This document shows positions 27,963 through 38,529 of a stretch of DNA of 45,453 nt, piece after piece (position 1 is the stretch's first letter; every line of letters starts with the position of its first letter). The position numbers were made by a program, and so were the translations under genes. This DNA is from Nitrospinota bacterium (GTDB lineage: Bacteria > Nitrospinota > Nitrospinia > Nitrospinales > JACRGP01): contig JACRGP010000110.1 in assembly GCA_016217765.1 (NCBI GenBank), positions 1 through 45,453 of the forward strand, in the 5' to 3' direction. The notes under the pieces were generated by a model, which was given only the letters and a program-made list of their open reading frames with translations, searched no databases and was not told the origin of the DNA.

Positions 27963-29375
27963 TTACGCGTCGTAGTAGAGATGGAATTCCATGGGATGCG
28001 GCCGCATGCGGACGGGGGTGATTTCGGCTTCTCGCTTGTAGCTGATCCAGCGGTCGACGATGTCCTGGGTGAAGACGTCCCCCTTGAGCAGGAAGTCGTG
28101 GTCTTTCTCCAGTTCGTTGAGGGCCTCGTCGAGGGAACCGGGGAGGCTGGGGATGTTGGCCAACTCTTCCGGCCCGAGGGCGTAGATGTCCTTGTCCAGC
28201 GGTTCGCCCGGGTTGATTTTGTTTTGGATGCCGTCCAAACCCGCCATGAGCATCGCCGAGAACGCCAGGTAGCCGTTGCAGGCGGGATCCGGGAAACGGA
28301 CCTCGATCCTCTTGGCCTTGGGGCTTGGCGAATACATGGGGATGCGGATGGAGGCGCTGCGGTTTCTGCTGGAATAGGCCAGGTTGACCGGGGCTTCAAA
28401 TCCGGGCACCAGGCGCTTGTAGGAGTTGGTGGTGGGCGCCACGATGGCGGCGAGGGCCTTGGCGTGTTTCAAGATGCCGCCGATGTAGTGCATGGCCATC
28501 TCGCTCATGCCGGCGTAGGCGTTGCCCGCGAACAGGGGTTTCCCGCCTTTCCAGATGCTCTGGTGCACGTGCATGCCGGAACCGTTGTCGCCGTATAGCG
28601 GTTTGGGCATGAAGGTGGCGGTCTTGTTGTGTTTCCGGGCCACGTTCTTGACGATGTATTTGAACCACATCAGGTTGTCGGCGCACTTGGTCAGGTTGGA
28701 AAAGCGCATGTCGATTTCGCATTGGCCGCCGGTGGCGACTTCATGGTGATGGCATTCCATGGAAATGCCGACCTTTTCCATCAGCAGAGTCATTTCGCTC
28801 CGGATGTCTTGCAGGCTGTCCGTGGGCGGGACGGGGAAATAGCCTTCCTTGTAGCGGGGTTTGTAGCCCAGGTTGGGGCTCTCCATCCGCCCGGTGTTCC
28901 AGTTGCCTTCCGTGGAATCGACGGAGTACATCGCGCTGTGCTGGTTCAGTTGATAACGGACGTCCTCGAACACGAAGAACTCCGCTTCCGGGCCGAAGTA
29001 GGCGGTGTCGCCGATCCCGGTCGATTGCAGGTAGGCCTCCGCCTTCTGCGCGATATTCCTGGGGTCGCGGGTGTATTTCTCCTTGGTGAGGGGGTCGATG
29101 ATGTTGCAGATCATGCTGATGGTCGGAATATTCGTGAAGGGATCCATCACGGCGGTGGCGGGATCGGGCACGATCAGCATGTCGCTGGCGTTGATGGTCT
29201 GCCAGCCGCGGATACTGGACCCGTCGAACCCTTTTCCCTCGTCGAACAGGTGTTCCACCAATTCGCTGATGGGCACCGAGGTGTGTTGCCAGGTGCCCAG
29301 CAGGTCCATGAATTTGAAATCGACTATCGCGGCGTTGTTTTTCTTTGCAAAATCCACTACCTCTCTCGGCATCAT
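27963..29375 (-). CDS. glnA: glutamine synthetase type I
   Basis: 470 aa; [68 protein letters not shown], adenylylation-type [11 protein letters not shown]. Confidence 0.97.
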   Translation of the reverse strand: MMPREVVDFAKKNNAAIVDFKFMDLLGTWQHTSVPISELVEHLFDEGKGFDGSSIRGWQTINASDMLIVPDPATAVMDPFTNIPTISMICNIIDPLTKEKYTRDPRNIAQKAEAYLQSTGIGDTAYFGPEAEFFVFEDVRYQLNQHSAMYSVDSTEGNWNTGRMESPNLGYKPRYKEGYFPVPPTDSLQDIRSEMTLLMEKVGISMECHHHEVATGGQCEIDMRFSNLTKCADNLMWFKYIVKNVARKHNKTATFMPKPLYGDNGSGMHVHQSIWKGGKPLFAGNAYAGMSEMAMHYIGGILKHAKALAAIVAPTTNSYKRLVPGFEAPVNLAYSSRNRSASIRIPMYSPSPKAKRIEVRFPDPACNGYLAFSAMLMAGLDGIQNKINPGEPLDKDIYALGPEELANIPSLPGSLDEALNELEKDHDFLLKGDVFTQDIVDRWISYKREAEITPVRMRPHPMEFHLYYDA

Positions 29376-29558
29376 CGAGCGGCTCCCTCCAGAAATGTTA
29401 AGTTGAAAAAAAATAAAGTTTTCCCGGTCCTCCCTCTTTCAGGAAGCCGGGGATTTTTAATCCATCGATCGAGCAATGAGTTCCCGGGCTGGTCCGGGAC
29501 CGCGCCGCGTCCGCGGAAAAAGACGTGGGAACGCAAAACGAACGGGACGCGTTTCCGC

Positions 29559-29912
<354 letters not shown>

Positions 29913-30289
29913 CTAACTCCCGACGTTTTTAATAGGGCCAAAAGCGGATCGGATAATAAGCAAAGGGTCGAGAATTTCCGCGGGACGCGGAACGTTTCCG
30001 CCGTGCAACCGGACTCCTTTGATAAAGACGCCGATTTCAAATAATCAGCCCGCCTCTATATCGCCGAATAGTTCAATAATCATGCCAATGAGGAACCGCG
30101 AAAACCGGAAAAGTATTGCGCGTTAACCAATTGTTTTTTAACGATTTGGCGCGATATCGAGGTTTGGGGCCTGGCGCGGCGGAATTCGCGCGCCGAATAT
30201 TTGCCCATCATTTCGACATTGAGTTTGCAAAGTGATAAAAAATAAAGCACTTTTATACACCATTTTTCAACCTTCGGGAAGCACAAAAA

Positions 30290-30314
30290 GGGGGTAGGGG
30301 ATGGGGGCGGGGGG
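30290..30314 (+). other. G-quadruplex-forming motif
   Basis: GGGGG-TA-GGGG-AT-GGGGG-C-GGGGGG: four runs of at least 4 G with 1-2 nt loops. Confidence 0.7.
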
Positions 30315-30340
30315 TCGAGTCCAAACCGTAAAATAGAGTT

Positions 30341-30988
30341 CTAGGAAAACTCTCCCGCCGCGGCGGTGATGTGGTTGAGCGAAGCCTCCATTTCCCGGCG
30401 TTTGGCCTGGACGGCGTCGTCGCCGGCTTCGCGGGGAACCTGGATGGGTTTGCCAAAGTTGAGTTGGCAACGGGAGAAGGGCAGGGGCAGGGCAAACCGG
30501 TCCCAACTGTTAAACTCGATTTTCCGTTCGGCGTCGTAGGTCATGGGGATCACCGGGGCGCCGGTGGCGCGGGCCAGTTGGATGCAACCGGGTTGGGCTT
30601 GGCAACGCGGGCCGCGGGAACCGTCGGCGACGACGATGATTCTTCCCTCGTTGCGCAGTACCTTGATCAGGGAGCGGGCCCCGGCCTTGGCCTGTTTGAA
30701 GGTCGAGCCGCGGATCACGGAATAACCCATGAGACGGGCCAGGCGCGCCAGGAGGTCGCCGTCCGCGCTGGGGCTGACGAGAAGGTAATAATCGGGCCGC
30801 GACCGGTAGTGGTAGAACAGGTAAAAGATCCTGCCGTGCCACAAGGTGAGGATGTATTTGCCGGGAAGGTTTTGAAAATAATTTTCTCCTTCCGGGTTCA
30901 AATTCTTTTCGCGCAGGGTCCGGCACAGGAGTTGGACGACGCCGTAAAGAAGGTAGGGCAGGACGTAATTAAATAGAAACTTTTTCAT
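30341..30988 (-). CDS. DUF374-type lysophospholipid acyltransferase family protein
   Basis: ILTLWHGRIFYLFYHYR, LVSPSADGDLLARLARLMGYSVIRGS, ADGSRGPRCQAQPGCIQLARATGAPVIPM. Confidence 0.82.
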   Translation of the reverse strand: MKKFLFNYVLPYLLYGVVQLLCRTLREKNLNPEGENYFQNLPGKYILTLWHGRIFYLFYHYRSRPDYYLLVSPSADGDLLARLARLMGYSVIRGSTFKQAKAGARSLIKVLRNEGRIIVVADGSRGPRCQAQPGCIQLARATGAPVIPMTYDAERKIEFNSWDRFALPLPFSRCQLNFGKPIQVPREAGDDAVQAKRREMEASLNHITAAAGEFS

Positions 30989-32144
30989 GGGTGGGGCTGA
31001 TTTTCAGATAGGCGAGAATGCTTTTGGCTATCCTGCGGGCCACGCCCGGTTCCCCAAGGGATTCGCGGACCCGGAGCAGGCGGGAGCGGATCGCCTGGCC
31101 GCGCGCCGGGTCTCCGAGGACGCTTAGGGCTTCCTGGGCTATGCGCTCCGCGGTCGCTTCTCCCTGGAGCAGTTCCGGCACGACCTCTTCTCCCGCGACG
31201 ATGTTGATCAGGCCGAAATTTTTCACGCGGACGAACCAGCGGCCCATCCAGAAGGTGAGCGGACGGAGTTTGTACACGATCACCATGGGGCGGCCCAGCA
31301 GACCGGCTTCGAGCGTCGCCGAACCCGATGCGACGACGAGGTAATCGCAACAACTCATCGCGTCGTAGGTTTTTCCCGCGACGCACCGGACCGCCACCGG
31401 GCTGTTTTTCAGTTTCTCCCGGATGTATCCGGGGTCGATCGAGTCGGCGATGGGGAGTATGAACTGGCAGTCGCGCAGTCCTTTCCGGATCAGGGCGGCG
31501 GCGCGGACCATGGTGTCGAGGAGGCGGTCGATTTCGCTGATCCGGCTCCCCGGCAGGAGGCCCACCGTTTTGGTCCCCGGCGCGAGCCCGAATTCGCGGC
31601 AAGCCTCCTCGGACGTAAGCGCGGGACGCACCAGCTCGACGAACGGGTGCCCGACGAACTCGACGTCCACCCCGGCATCCCGGTAGATTTGCTCCTCGAA
31701 GGGCAGGATCACGAACATTTTATTTATCCGCCGGCGGATCTTCTTGACGCGTCCCTTCCGCCAGGCCCAAACCTGCGGGCTGATGAAGAAGAACGTCGGC
31801 AGGTTGGCTTTTCTGCAGATTTTCGCCAGGAGCAGATTGAACAAAGGGTAGTGGACCAGGATGGCGGCCTGGTATTTGCCGCTCAGGATCTCCTTGCTCA
31901 GGGCCCTGTAGATTTGCCAGTGATGGCGAAGGCTTCCCAGGGATTCGAAGAAACCGATCCCTCCCATGCGGTGGTCGATATCGAACAGCGTACGCGCGCC
32001 CGCCTGGCGCATTTTTTTGCCGCCCAGTCCGGAAATTTGAAAGTCCGGCCGCATTTCCATGAGGGACGCGACCAGGCCGGCCCCCTGCAAGTCGCCGGAC
32101 TCCTCGCCCGCGCTGATGAAAATCCTGTAAGGTCCGGAACTCAT
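30969..32144 (-). CDS. lpxB: lipid-A-disaccharide synthase
   Basis: IFISAGEESGDLQGAGLVASL, VHYPLFNLLLAKICRKANLPTFFFISPQVWAWRKGRVKKI, GLLPGSRISEIDRLL. Start refined to ATG 32144. Confidence 0.94.
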   Translation of the reverse strand: MSSGPYRIFISAGEESGDLQGAGLVASLMEMRPDFQISGLGGKKMRQAGARTLFDIDHRMGGIGFFESLGSLRHHWQIYRALSKEILSGKYQAAILVHYPLFNLLLAKICRKANLPTFFFISPQVWAWRKGRVKKIRRRINKMFVILPFEEQIYRDAGVDVEFVGHPFVELVRPALTSEEACREFGLAPGTKTVGLLPGSRISEIDRLLDTMVRAAALIRKGLRDCQFILPIADSIDPGYIREKLKNSPVAVRCVAGKTYDAMSCCDYLVVASGSATLEAGLLGRPMVIVYKLRPLTFWMGRWFVRVKNFGLINIVAGEEVVPELLQGEATAERIAQEALSVLGDPARGQAIRSRLLRVRESLGEPGVARRIAKSILAYLKISPTHEKVSI

Positions 32145-32160
32145 GGTCTCGGCGGCGCCT

Positions 32161-32976
32161 CTAGACGCATAGGATGGACAACCCCGCCGCGTCGGCAAGC
32201 CGGACCGTTTCGGCCTGGTCGATCAGCATGATGCGCCCGGCCTCCAGGGCCAGGACCGACGCGCGGCCCCGGACGAGCGTACGGACCGTTTCCGGGCCGA
32301 CGCCGGGGCAGTCGTAGCGAAAGTCCTGTTCCGTTCTGCTGACTTTGATGGCGACCGCCCGGTCCCGGGCCAGCGTGCATCCCCGTTCCAGCGCGCGGTC
32401 CGTTCCCTCGATGGCTTCCACCGCGATCACGGTCTTGTTTTTTACGACGAGGGTCTGCCCGATTTCCAGGTCGGCCATTTTCCGGGCCAGGGGAATCCCG
32501 AACCCGATGTCCTCCATCTCCGCGGGGGACGGACGGTTGCGGGTCAACAGCCCCGCGCCGGGAAATATTTCCCTCATGCACTCTCTTTGGTCCAGGACCT
32601 TGAAGCCGTCGTTTTCCAGGGTTTGAATGATGCCGGTCATCACGGTTTTGTCTTCCTTGTTCTTCAAGCGGGCAAGGAACTTCAGCGCCTGGAAGTCGAA
32701 TAGCTGGAGCTTGAAGATCAGGTTCTTTTCCACCTTTCCCAGGATGATGAGGTCGGCGACGTTTTCGTCCTTCAAGGTCTGGTGGATTTTCCCGGCGCGG
32801 CCGATCGGGATGGAATAATTTTTTTCCGCGTAGGGGGCCAGGCGCGCGTCGATGTCGTCGGAAAAAGCGATGGAGACCAGCTTGATCCCCTTGTCGCGGG
32901 CCCGGCGGGCGAAGTAGACGGGAATGTCTCCCGAGCCTGCGAGGAGGCCGATGCGCTTGGGCGAAGTTTCGTTCAT
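32161..32976 (-). CDS. lpxI: UDP-2,3-diacylglucosamine pyrophosphatase, LpxI type
   Basis: 271 aa; IGLLAGSGDIPVYFARRARDKG, MEDIGFGIPLARKMADLEIGQTLVVKNKTVIAVEAIEGTDRALERG. Confidence 0.88.
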   Translation of the reverse strand: MNETSPKRIGLLAGSGDIPVYFARRARDKGIKLVSIAFSDDIDARLAPYAEKNYSIPIGRAGKIHQTLKDENVADLIILGKVEKNLIFKLQLFDFQALKFLARLKNKEDKTVMTGIIQTLENDGFKVLDQRECMREIFPGAGLLTRNRPSPAEMEDIGFGIPLARKMADLEIGQTLVVKNKTVIAVEAIEGTDRALERGCTLARDRAVAIKVSRTEQDFRYDCPGVGPETVRTLVRGRASVLALEAGRIMLIDQAETVRLADAAGLSILCV

Positions 32977-33027
32977 GGTCGCGTTCCGGTCGCGGACCGG
33001 GCCTTGGCGCGATTTCCTGGGTACAGC

Positions 33028-34008
33028 CTAGGCGTCCCGCGCACCGCGGGTTTTCCGGTCGTCGAATTGCTTCAGAATATCCAGGGCGATTTCCAGGGAA
33101 TAGAGTTCCTTCTCCGCGGCCACTTTGCGCGGGCTCCCGTTTCCGGCGCAATCCAGAAAATGCTTGAGTTCCAGCTTCAAGGGGTTGTCCTTGTGGACGA
33201 ATATCCGCTCCACCAGGGATTCCTGCTTGTAGCGGAGAAACCCCTTGCGCATGACGTTTTCCGACGAGGACTGCCGGTGGACGAAGATTTCCTGCTCCGT
33301 ATAGTCCAGGAGCACGAAAGAGTCTTTTTGCGTGACCGAGAGCGTCCGCTCCTTGTTCTGCGAAGCCCGGCTGGCGACCAGGTTGGCGACGCAACGGTTC
33401 TCGAACTCGATCTGGGCGTTCACGATGTCGTCCTTGCCGGAAAACACGGAAATCCCCATGACGTTGACGGCGGACACTTTCGATTGGATGAGGTTCAGGA
33501 CGATATCGATATCGTGGATCATCACGTCCATCACGACGCCGTCGTCCTTGATCCGGTCCGAGTAGGGGCTCGTCCTCTTGCACTCGACGAAGAGAGGGTC
33601 CGTCACCAGTTTGTGCAGTTCCTGGACGGCGCCGTTAAAGCGTTCGATGTGGCCGACGTGGAGCGTGAGCCGTTTTTTGCCGGCCAGGTCGAAAAGCTCG
33701 CGCGCGTCCTGTAACGTGTTGGCGCACGGTTTCTCCAGCAGGACGTGGACTCCCGCGGCCAGGAACTCTTTCGCCACGGAATAGTGCGCGGAAGTGGGGA
33801 CGGCGATGACGATGGCGTCCACGCAACCGATCATGTCCGCGCATCGGGCGTAATGGGGGATGCCGTATTTTTTCCCGATCGACTCGGCGCGGGTCTCGTC
33901 GATATCGGCTATGCCGACGAGTTCCGCTTCCGGCAATTCGGACAAAACCCCGACATGGTATTCGCCCATTTTCCCGATGCCGACGACGCCCGTTTTAATC
34001 GGACTCAT
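33028..34008 (-). CDS. Gfo/Idh/MocA-family oxidoreductase
   Basis: 326 aa; TGVVGIGKMGEYHVGVLSELPEAELVGIADI, HVLLEKPCANTLQDARELFDLA, DVMIHDIDIVLNLI. Confidence 0.9.
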   Translation of the reverse strand: MSPIKTGVVGIGKMGEYHVGVLSELPEAELVGIADIDETRAESIGKKYGIPHYARCADMIGCVDAIVIAVPTSAHYSVAKEFLAAGVHVLLEKPCANTLQDARELFDLAGKKRLTLHVGHIERFNGAVQELHKLVTDPLFVECKRTSPYSDRIKDDGVVMDVMIHDIDIVLNLIQSKVSAVNVMGISVFSGKDDIVNAQIEFENRCVANLVASRASQNKERTLSVTQKDSFVLLDYTEQEIFVHRQSSSENVMRKGFLRYKQESLVERIFVHKDNPLKLELKHFLDCAGNGSPRKVAAEKELYSLEIALDILKQFDDRKTRGARDA

Positions 34009-34831
34009 GATTGGAATTTCCTTTGGTTATGCCCTTGGTTATGCCGCGGGAAGAATCGTTGATGAACTGAACAAGATATCCGATTTCCTCCGCCATTTCA
34101 ATTTCGCTTTCGATTTTCTCGACGGCCTGGGCGGTGTTCAATTCGGCCCGGCGGAGCAGTTTGAAGGCGCGTTTCAGGGCGGCGCGGACCTCGGGCGAAA
34201 AACCGCGCCGGCGCAGTCCTACGGAATTGAGACCGACCAACCTGGGGGGCGGCCCGCCGACCAGGCTGTAGGGAAGGACGTCCTGCCTGACGATCATTCC
34301 TCCTGCCACCATGGCGTGTTTGCCGACCCGCGCGAATTGGTGCACGCCGACATACCCGGAAATGAACGCATGTTCGCCGACGGTCACGTGTCCGGCCAAC
34401 CCCGTGCAGTTCACGACGGTCGCGTTGTCGCCGACTTCGCAGTCGTGTCCCGCGTGGGAATAGGCCATAAACATGCAGTTTTTGCCGAGACGCGTGACGC
34501 CGTTTTCCTTTCCTCCCCGGTGGATGGTGACGTACTCGCGGATCACGCAACCGTCGCCGATCTCGACCGACGAGGGGACGTCCTTGAAATTGGATATCTG
34601 CGGCGGACCGCCGATGGCCGCGCCGTGAAAGATCCGGCAATTACCGCCTATGGTAACGCCCGGTTCGATCAGCGCGTTGGCGCCGATCTCGGTGGAGTCT
34701 CCGATGCGGACGTTGGCGCCAACGATGGAGTTGGGGCCTATGGAAACGCCGTCTCCGAGGACCGCGCTTGGGTGGACTATCGCTGTGTTGTGGATGTTCG
34801 ATGCCAAAGGCCGCAATGCCATGAGCCCCAT
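33995..34831 (-). CDS. lpxA: UDP-GlcNAc O-acyltransferase
   Basis: Left-handed beta-helix hexapeptides; HRGGKENGVTRLGKNCMFMAYSHAGHDCEVGDNATVVN; GYVGVHQFARVGKHAMVAGG. Start could be 34822. Confidence 0.94.
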   Translation of the reverse strand: MGLMALRPLASNIHNTAIVHPSAVLGDGVSIGPNSIVGANVRIGDSTEIGANALIEPGVTIGGNCRIFHGAAIGGPPQISNFKDVPSSVEIGDGCVIREYVTIHRGGKENGVTRLGKNCMFMAYSHAGHDCEVGDNATVVNCTGLAGHVTVGEHAFISGYVGVHQFARVGKHAMVAGGMIVRQDVLPYSLVGGPPPRLVGLNSVGLRRRGFSPEVRAALKRAFKLLRRAELNTAQAVEKIESEIEMAEEIGYLVQFINDSSRGITKGITKGNSNHESD

Positions 34832-34988
34832 CGTGTATTCTGGAAAATCTTCATGCGCGGAAGGCGCGTGGGGCGGACCAGGTTCGAATCGCCAGGGTTT
34901 GAAAACGCCTGGTTATCTTAAATCGTTTTCGCAAACTTTTTATGCTCTCGTTTTCGTCCGGACGTTTTGACGGTCGTCCGGGGTAAAG

Positions 34989-35447
34989 TCATTCAGGATT
35001 TGCCGTCTCCGCTTTTTCCGTCTTGCCCAGGATCGCCTGTAAAACCGCCTCGGCGGCCAGTTGATCTCCCACAAAAGCGTTGCCTTGGAACTTGAACAAG
35101 TCGCCGCGCTGTTTGATCTTCGTGAGTTCCAGGCGGAGCAGGTCTCCGGGGACCACGGGCCTGCGAAATCTGGCCTCTTCGATGCCGGTGAAATAGATCA
35201 GCGGATGGCCCTCTTTTTTCAGGATTTTCATTCCCAGGATACAACCCACCTGGCCCATGGCCTCGATGATCAAAACGCCCGGCAGAACGGGATATTCGGG
35301 GAAATGCCCTTGAAAAAAAGGCTCGTTCACGGTGATGCATTTGACGCCCACGATCCGGGACTCGTTGTCGCATTCGATGATGCGGTCCACCATCAGGAAC
35401 GGGTAGCGGTGCGGGAGAATTCTTTTGATTTCCTTGATGTCCATCAT
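34989..35447 (-). CDS. fabZ: 3-hydroxyacyl-ACP dehydratase
   Basis: IKRILPHRYPFLMVDRIIE, FFQGHFPEYPVLPGVLIIEAMGQVG. Confidence 0.95.
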   Translation of the reverse strand: MMDIKEIKRILPHRYPFLMVDRIIECDNESRIVGVKCITVNEPFFQGHFPEYPVLPGVLIIEAMGQVGCILGMKILKKEGHPLIYFTGIEEARFRRPVVPGDLLRLELTKIKQRGDLFKFQGNAFVGDQLAAEAVLQAILGKTEKAETANPE

Positions 35448-35510
35448 GGCGTTGCATTCCTTTCCTGTCTGAAAACGAAAAGGAGGGCGAAGAGACGGGG
35501 CGGCGGCGCG

Positions 35511-36059
35511 TCAGGGGTTGGCCTTGTCATAGGCCTTGATGGCCAGGTCCGTCAAATCGTCGTCGGGGGAAAAATAGAACACGGCGCTCCTCTCGAGGAT
35601 CATGGTGTATTTTTTTTCCTTGCCCATGGCCTGGACGACCTTGATCATTTTTTGCAGGAGATTGTCGGTGATTTGTTTTTCCCTCCGGTTGTATTCCTCG
35701 TTGCGGTCCTGAACGTAGCGTTCGAACTCGCGCTTGTCTTTCATGAAGCCTTCTTCCTTTTTCTTTTTCAAGTCGGGGCTGAGCACGAAACCCTGTTTGT
35801 TGAGGTCTTCCAGTTCCTGGCGGATGGATTTCTCTTTTTCGGCGATCACCGTCTTTTCTTTTTGGAAGTCGGTCTTGAAGGTAGCGAACTCCTTTTTCCA
35901 TTCCTTGGTCCCGGAAACGGCTTTTTGCAGGTCGACAAATCCGATCCTGGCGTCCTGGCCGAAGGCGAGGGACGCGGGAAGACTCAAAGCCAAAACCAAA
36001 CCCGCGAAAAGCGATCGCAAGAGGGATGTTCGGATGGGATCGGTTTTCTTCACAACCAT
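35511..36059 (-). CDS. skp: periplasmic chaperone OmpH/Skp family
   Basis: Signal peptide, RIGFVDLQKAVSGTKEWKKEFATFKTDFQKEK, charged coiled coil; adjacent to bamA. Confidence 0.85.
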   Translation of the reverse strand: MVVKKTDPIRTSLLRSLFAGLVLALSLPASLAFGQDARIGFVDLQKAVSGTKEWKKEFATFKTDFQKEKTVIAEKEKSIRQELEDLNKQGFVLSPDLKKKKEEGFMKDKREFERYVQDRNEEYNRREKQITDNLLQKMIKVVQAMGKEKKYTMILERSAVFYFSPDDDLTDLAIKAYDKANP

Positions 36060-36095
36060 GGGTCGGTACCTTTCAAGAAGTTGGGTTTTATGCGG

Positions 36096-38372
36096 CTAGA
36101 ACGCGCTTCCGGCGGAGAAGTGGAACTCGCCGGGTTTTTCGCCGTCGCGTTGGTCCAGCTTGATCCCGTAGGCTACGCCGATCGGGCCGAAGGGGCTGAC
36201 GAAACGGATTCCCGTGCCGACGCTGGAGCGCATCGCGCCCGGGTCGAAGTGTTCGGCGGTGGCCGACAGGTTTGGCCCCGTCCCGTAGACGTTGCCGCGG
36301 TCGTAGAAAAGAAACCCGCGGAAGGCCTTGGTGAACGGGTACTGGGCCTCCACGTTGATCAAGACGGATTGGTTTCCGCCCAGGGGTTCGTCCTTGTTGT
36401 TCTTGGGGCCGACGTTGCGGATGGTGTAGCCGCGAAGCGTATTGGGGCCGCCCATGAAGTAGCGCTCGAAAATGGGCAGTTTCTCGTTCCCATAGCCGTC
36501 GGCGTAGTTGACCTCGGCGTGGACCATGCCCACCACTTTCGCGATCAAGGGACGGTAATAGGTCACCTCGTAACCCGAGCGGTGAAAGTCGGTCCCGCCC
36601 AAGGGCCCGCCGGCGATCTCGAACCGGACCACATGCCGCCATCCGCTGGACGGGTTGAGGAAATCGTCCCGCGTGTCGTGGACATAGGTGGGACCGATCC
36701 GGCTGGTGACGCGGGTCTCGTTTCTCAGGAAATCGGTGACGTTTTCCGCCGTGACGTTGGAAACCTCGACATCCTCGAAGCGGTAGTTGAGGCCCAGCCA
36801 GTCGTATTCGCCCAGGTTCCTGCCGAACCGCAAACCGCTCCCCGCGCTGTCGGAGCGGAAGCTGAAGAAATTGTATTGGCGCTTGAACACGTCGACCCCG
36901 CCCAGCACCTCGCTGTCGAACAGGCGGGGGTCGGTGAACGACAGGTTGAAGTTGGTCCGCACGGATGACAAGCTGGCCATGAAGGCCAGTTTTTGCCCCC
37001 TGCCGAACAGGTTGTCCTGCGCTACCGAGCCGGTGAAGATGAAGTTCTCCACCGAGCTGAACCCGGCGCCGACGGTCACGGAACCCGTCGGTTTTTCGGT
37101 GACCGTCGTGGCGATATCGATCAATTCGGGGTTTTTCCCCCGCTTGGTGTCGATCTTCACGTCCTCGAAGAAGTTGAGGTTGTTGATCCTCTGTTTGCTC
37201 CTCTTGAGTTTCTCGCTGTCGAACTGGTCTCCCTCTTTCAAGCGGAATTCGCGGCGGATGACGTTGTCGCGGGTCCGGGTATTCCCCACGATGCCGATGT
37301 CGCCGACGTAGACCTTCTTGCCCTTTTCGATCTCCATCTTGATATCGACGGTCTTCTGCTTGTCGTTGACGCTCGTGGTGGGGTTGACGTCGGCGTAGGC
37401 GTAGCCTTTTTTGGAAAACAATTCGGTCACGGCCAGAACGTCGTTGCGGATTTGCGACTCGTTGTAGGTATCGCCTTCCTTGGTCGCGACGGCTTTGCGA
37501 AGCTCTTCCGCGGAAAGGGTGTCGTCGCCCGCCATATGGATTTTGGCGATTTTATACCGCTCGCCCTCCTCCACGGGGATGGTGATGTGGATTTCCTTTT
37601 TCTTTTTGTTGATCTCGATCTGGGGTTCCAAGACCCGGACGCGCAAAAAACCGTTGTCGTGGTAAAAGCCCTCGACCCGGAGAAGGTCGAGCTTCAATAC
37701 GTCCTTTTTATAGATCCCGGATTCGTCGAGGAAGGCGAACCAGGTTTTTTCCTGGGTCTCCATCTGTTTGCGAAGTTCCTTGTCGGCGAAGCTCTTGTTC
37801 CCGGAGAACCGGATGGTCTCGATGCTGACCTTGCCTCCCTCGACGACGCGGATGACCACGTTGACCAGGTTTTCCGGGCTGATGTCGCTTTCGACCTTCA
37901 CGTCCACGAAAAAGAACCCTTTGTCGTGGTAGACCCTGGAGACCTCGTCGGTCGAGCTCTGGACCAGGTGTTCGTTGAAGGTGGCGCCGCGCTTGATGGC
38001 TATTTTCTCGAGGATGTCCTTGGTCTCGACTTTTTCGTTGCCCACCACCTTGACCGTGCCGACGGACGGGATCTCTTCCACGATGAAGGTGATTTCCACT
38101 CCGCCGCCGGCTTCGTTGGTCTCCACCCGGATGTCCTTGAACTGTCCCAGGCTGTAGATTTGTTCGATGTCTTTCCGGACCTGGGCGCCGGCGAGGGGCT
38201 GGCCGACCTCGGACTTGATGTAATAGCCGATGGTCGAGTTGTCGATCCGCTTATTGCCCTGGATTTTTATGGAGCGGATGATCATCCCTTCCTGGGCGTA
38301 CAACGGGCAAACAAGCCACGTTGTGAAAAACAACGCCCAGAAGGCGATAAAAAGTTTTTGGCGGGTGTTCAC
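36096..38372 (-). CDS. bamA: outer membrane protein assembly factor BamA
   Basis: 758 aa with POTRA repeats followed by an Omp85 barrel; FMGGPNTLRGYTIRNVGP, C-terminal ...FHFSAGSAF. Confidence 0.95.
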   Translation of the reverse strand: MNTRQKLFIAFWALFFTTWLVCPLYAQEGMIIRSIKIQGNKRIDNSTIGYYIKSEVGQPLAGAQVRKDIEQIYSLGQFKDIRVETNEAGGGVEITFIVEEIPSVGTVKVVGNEKVETKDILEKIAIKRGATFNEHLVQSSTDEVSRVYHDKGFFFVDVKVESDISPENLVNVVIRVVEGGKVSIETIRFSGNKSFADKELRKQMETQEKTWFAFLDESGIYKKDVLKLDLLRVEGFYHDNGFLRVRVLEPQIEINKKKKEIHITIPVEEGERYKIAKIHMAGDDTLSAEELRKAVATKEGDTYNESQIRNDVLAVTELFSKKGYAYADVNPTTSVNDKQKTVDIKMEIEKGKKVYVGDIGIVGNTRTRDNVIRREFRLKEGDQFDSEKLKRSKQRINNLNFFEDVKIDTKRGKNPELIDIATTVTEKPTGSVTVGAGFSSVENFIFTGSVAQDNLFGRGQKLAFMASLSSVRTNFNLSFTDPRLFDSEVLGGVDVFKRQYNFFSFRSDSAGSGLRFGRNLGEYDWLGLNYRFEDVEVSNVTAENVTDFLRNETRVTSRIGPTYVHDTRDDFLNPSSGWRHVVRFEIAGGPLGGTDFHRSGYEVTYYRPLIAKVVGMVHAEVNYADGYGNEKLPIFERYFMGGPNTLRGYTIRNVGPKNNKDEPLGGNQSVLINVEAQYPFTKAFRGFLFYDRGNVYGTGPNLSATAEHFDPGAMRSSVGTGIRFVSPFGPIGVAYGIKLDQRDGEKPGEFHFSAGSAF

Positions 38373-38441
38373 TATTTCTCGCGGGAACTATCTGTTATTA
38401 ATCAGGTTAATGGCGATTTCTCTTGATAACGTTTCGTGGGC

Positions 38442-38493
38442 AAAAAAAAGTATTAAGCTTTCCAGCCCGAAGACCGGAAAGCTTAATACTTTT
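38442..38493 (-). terminator. strong intrinsic terminator of clpC
   Basis: Perfect 18-bp inverted repeat AAAAGTATTAAGCTTTCC (38446-38463) / GGAAAGCTTAATACTTTT (38476-38493) with a T8 tract on the minus-strand transcript. Confidence 0.92.
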
Positions 38494-38529
38494 ACCACAA
38501 AACGGCTTGAATTTGTTTAAATATTCCGT

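Noticed and set aside
34020-34050. Short tandem repeat CCCTTGGTTATG near the lpxA 3' end
   Set aside because: Only two copies encoding GITKGITKG at the extreme C-terminus; likely slippage with little consequence.
34870-34920. GGTTCGAATC, reminiscent of a tRNA T-arm
   Set aside because: The flanking bases do not form a 5-bp T stem and no acceptor, D or anticodon arms could be assembled.
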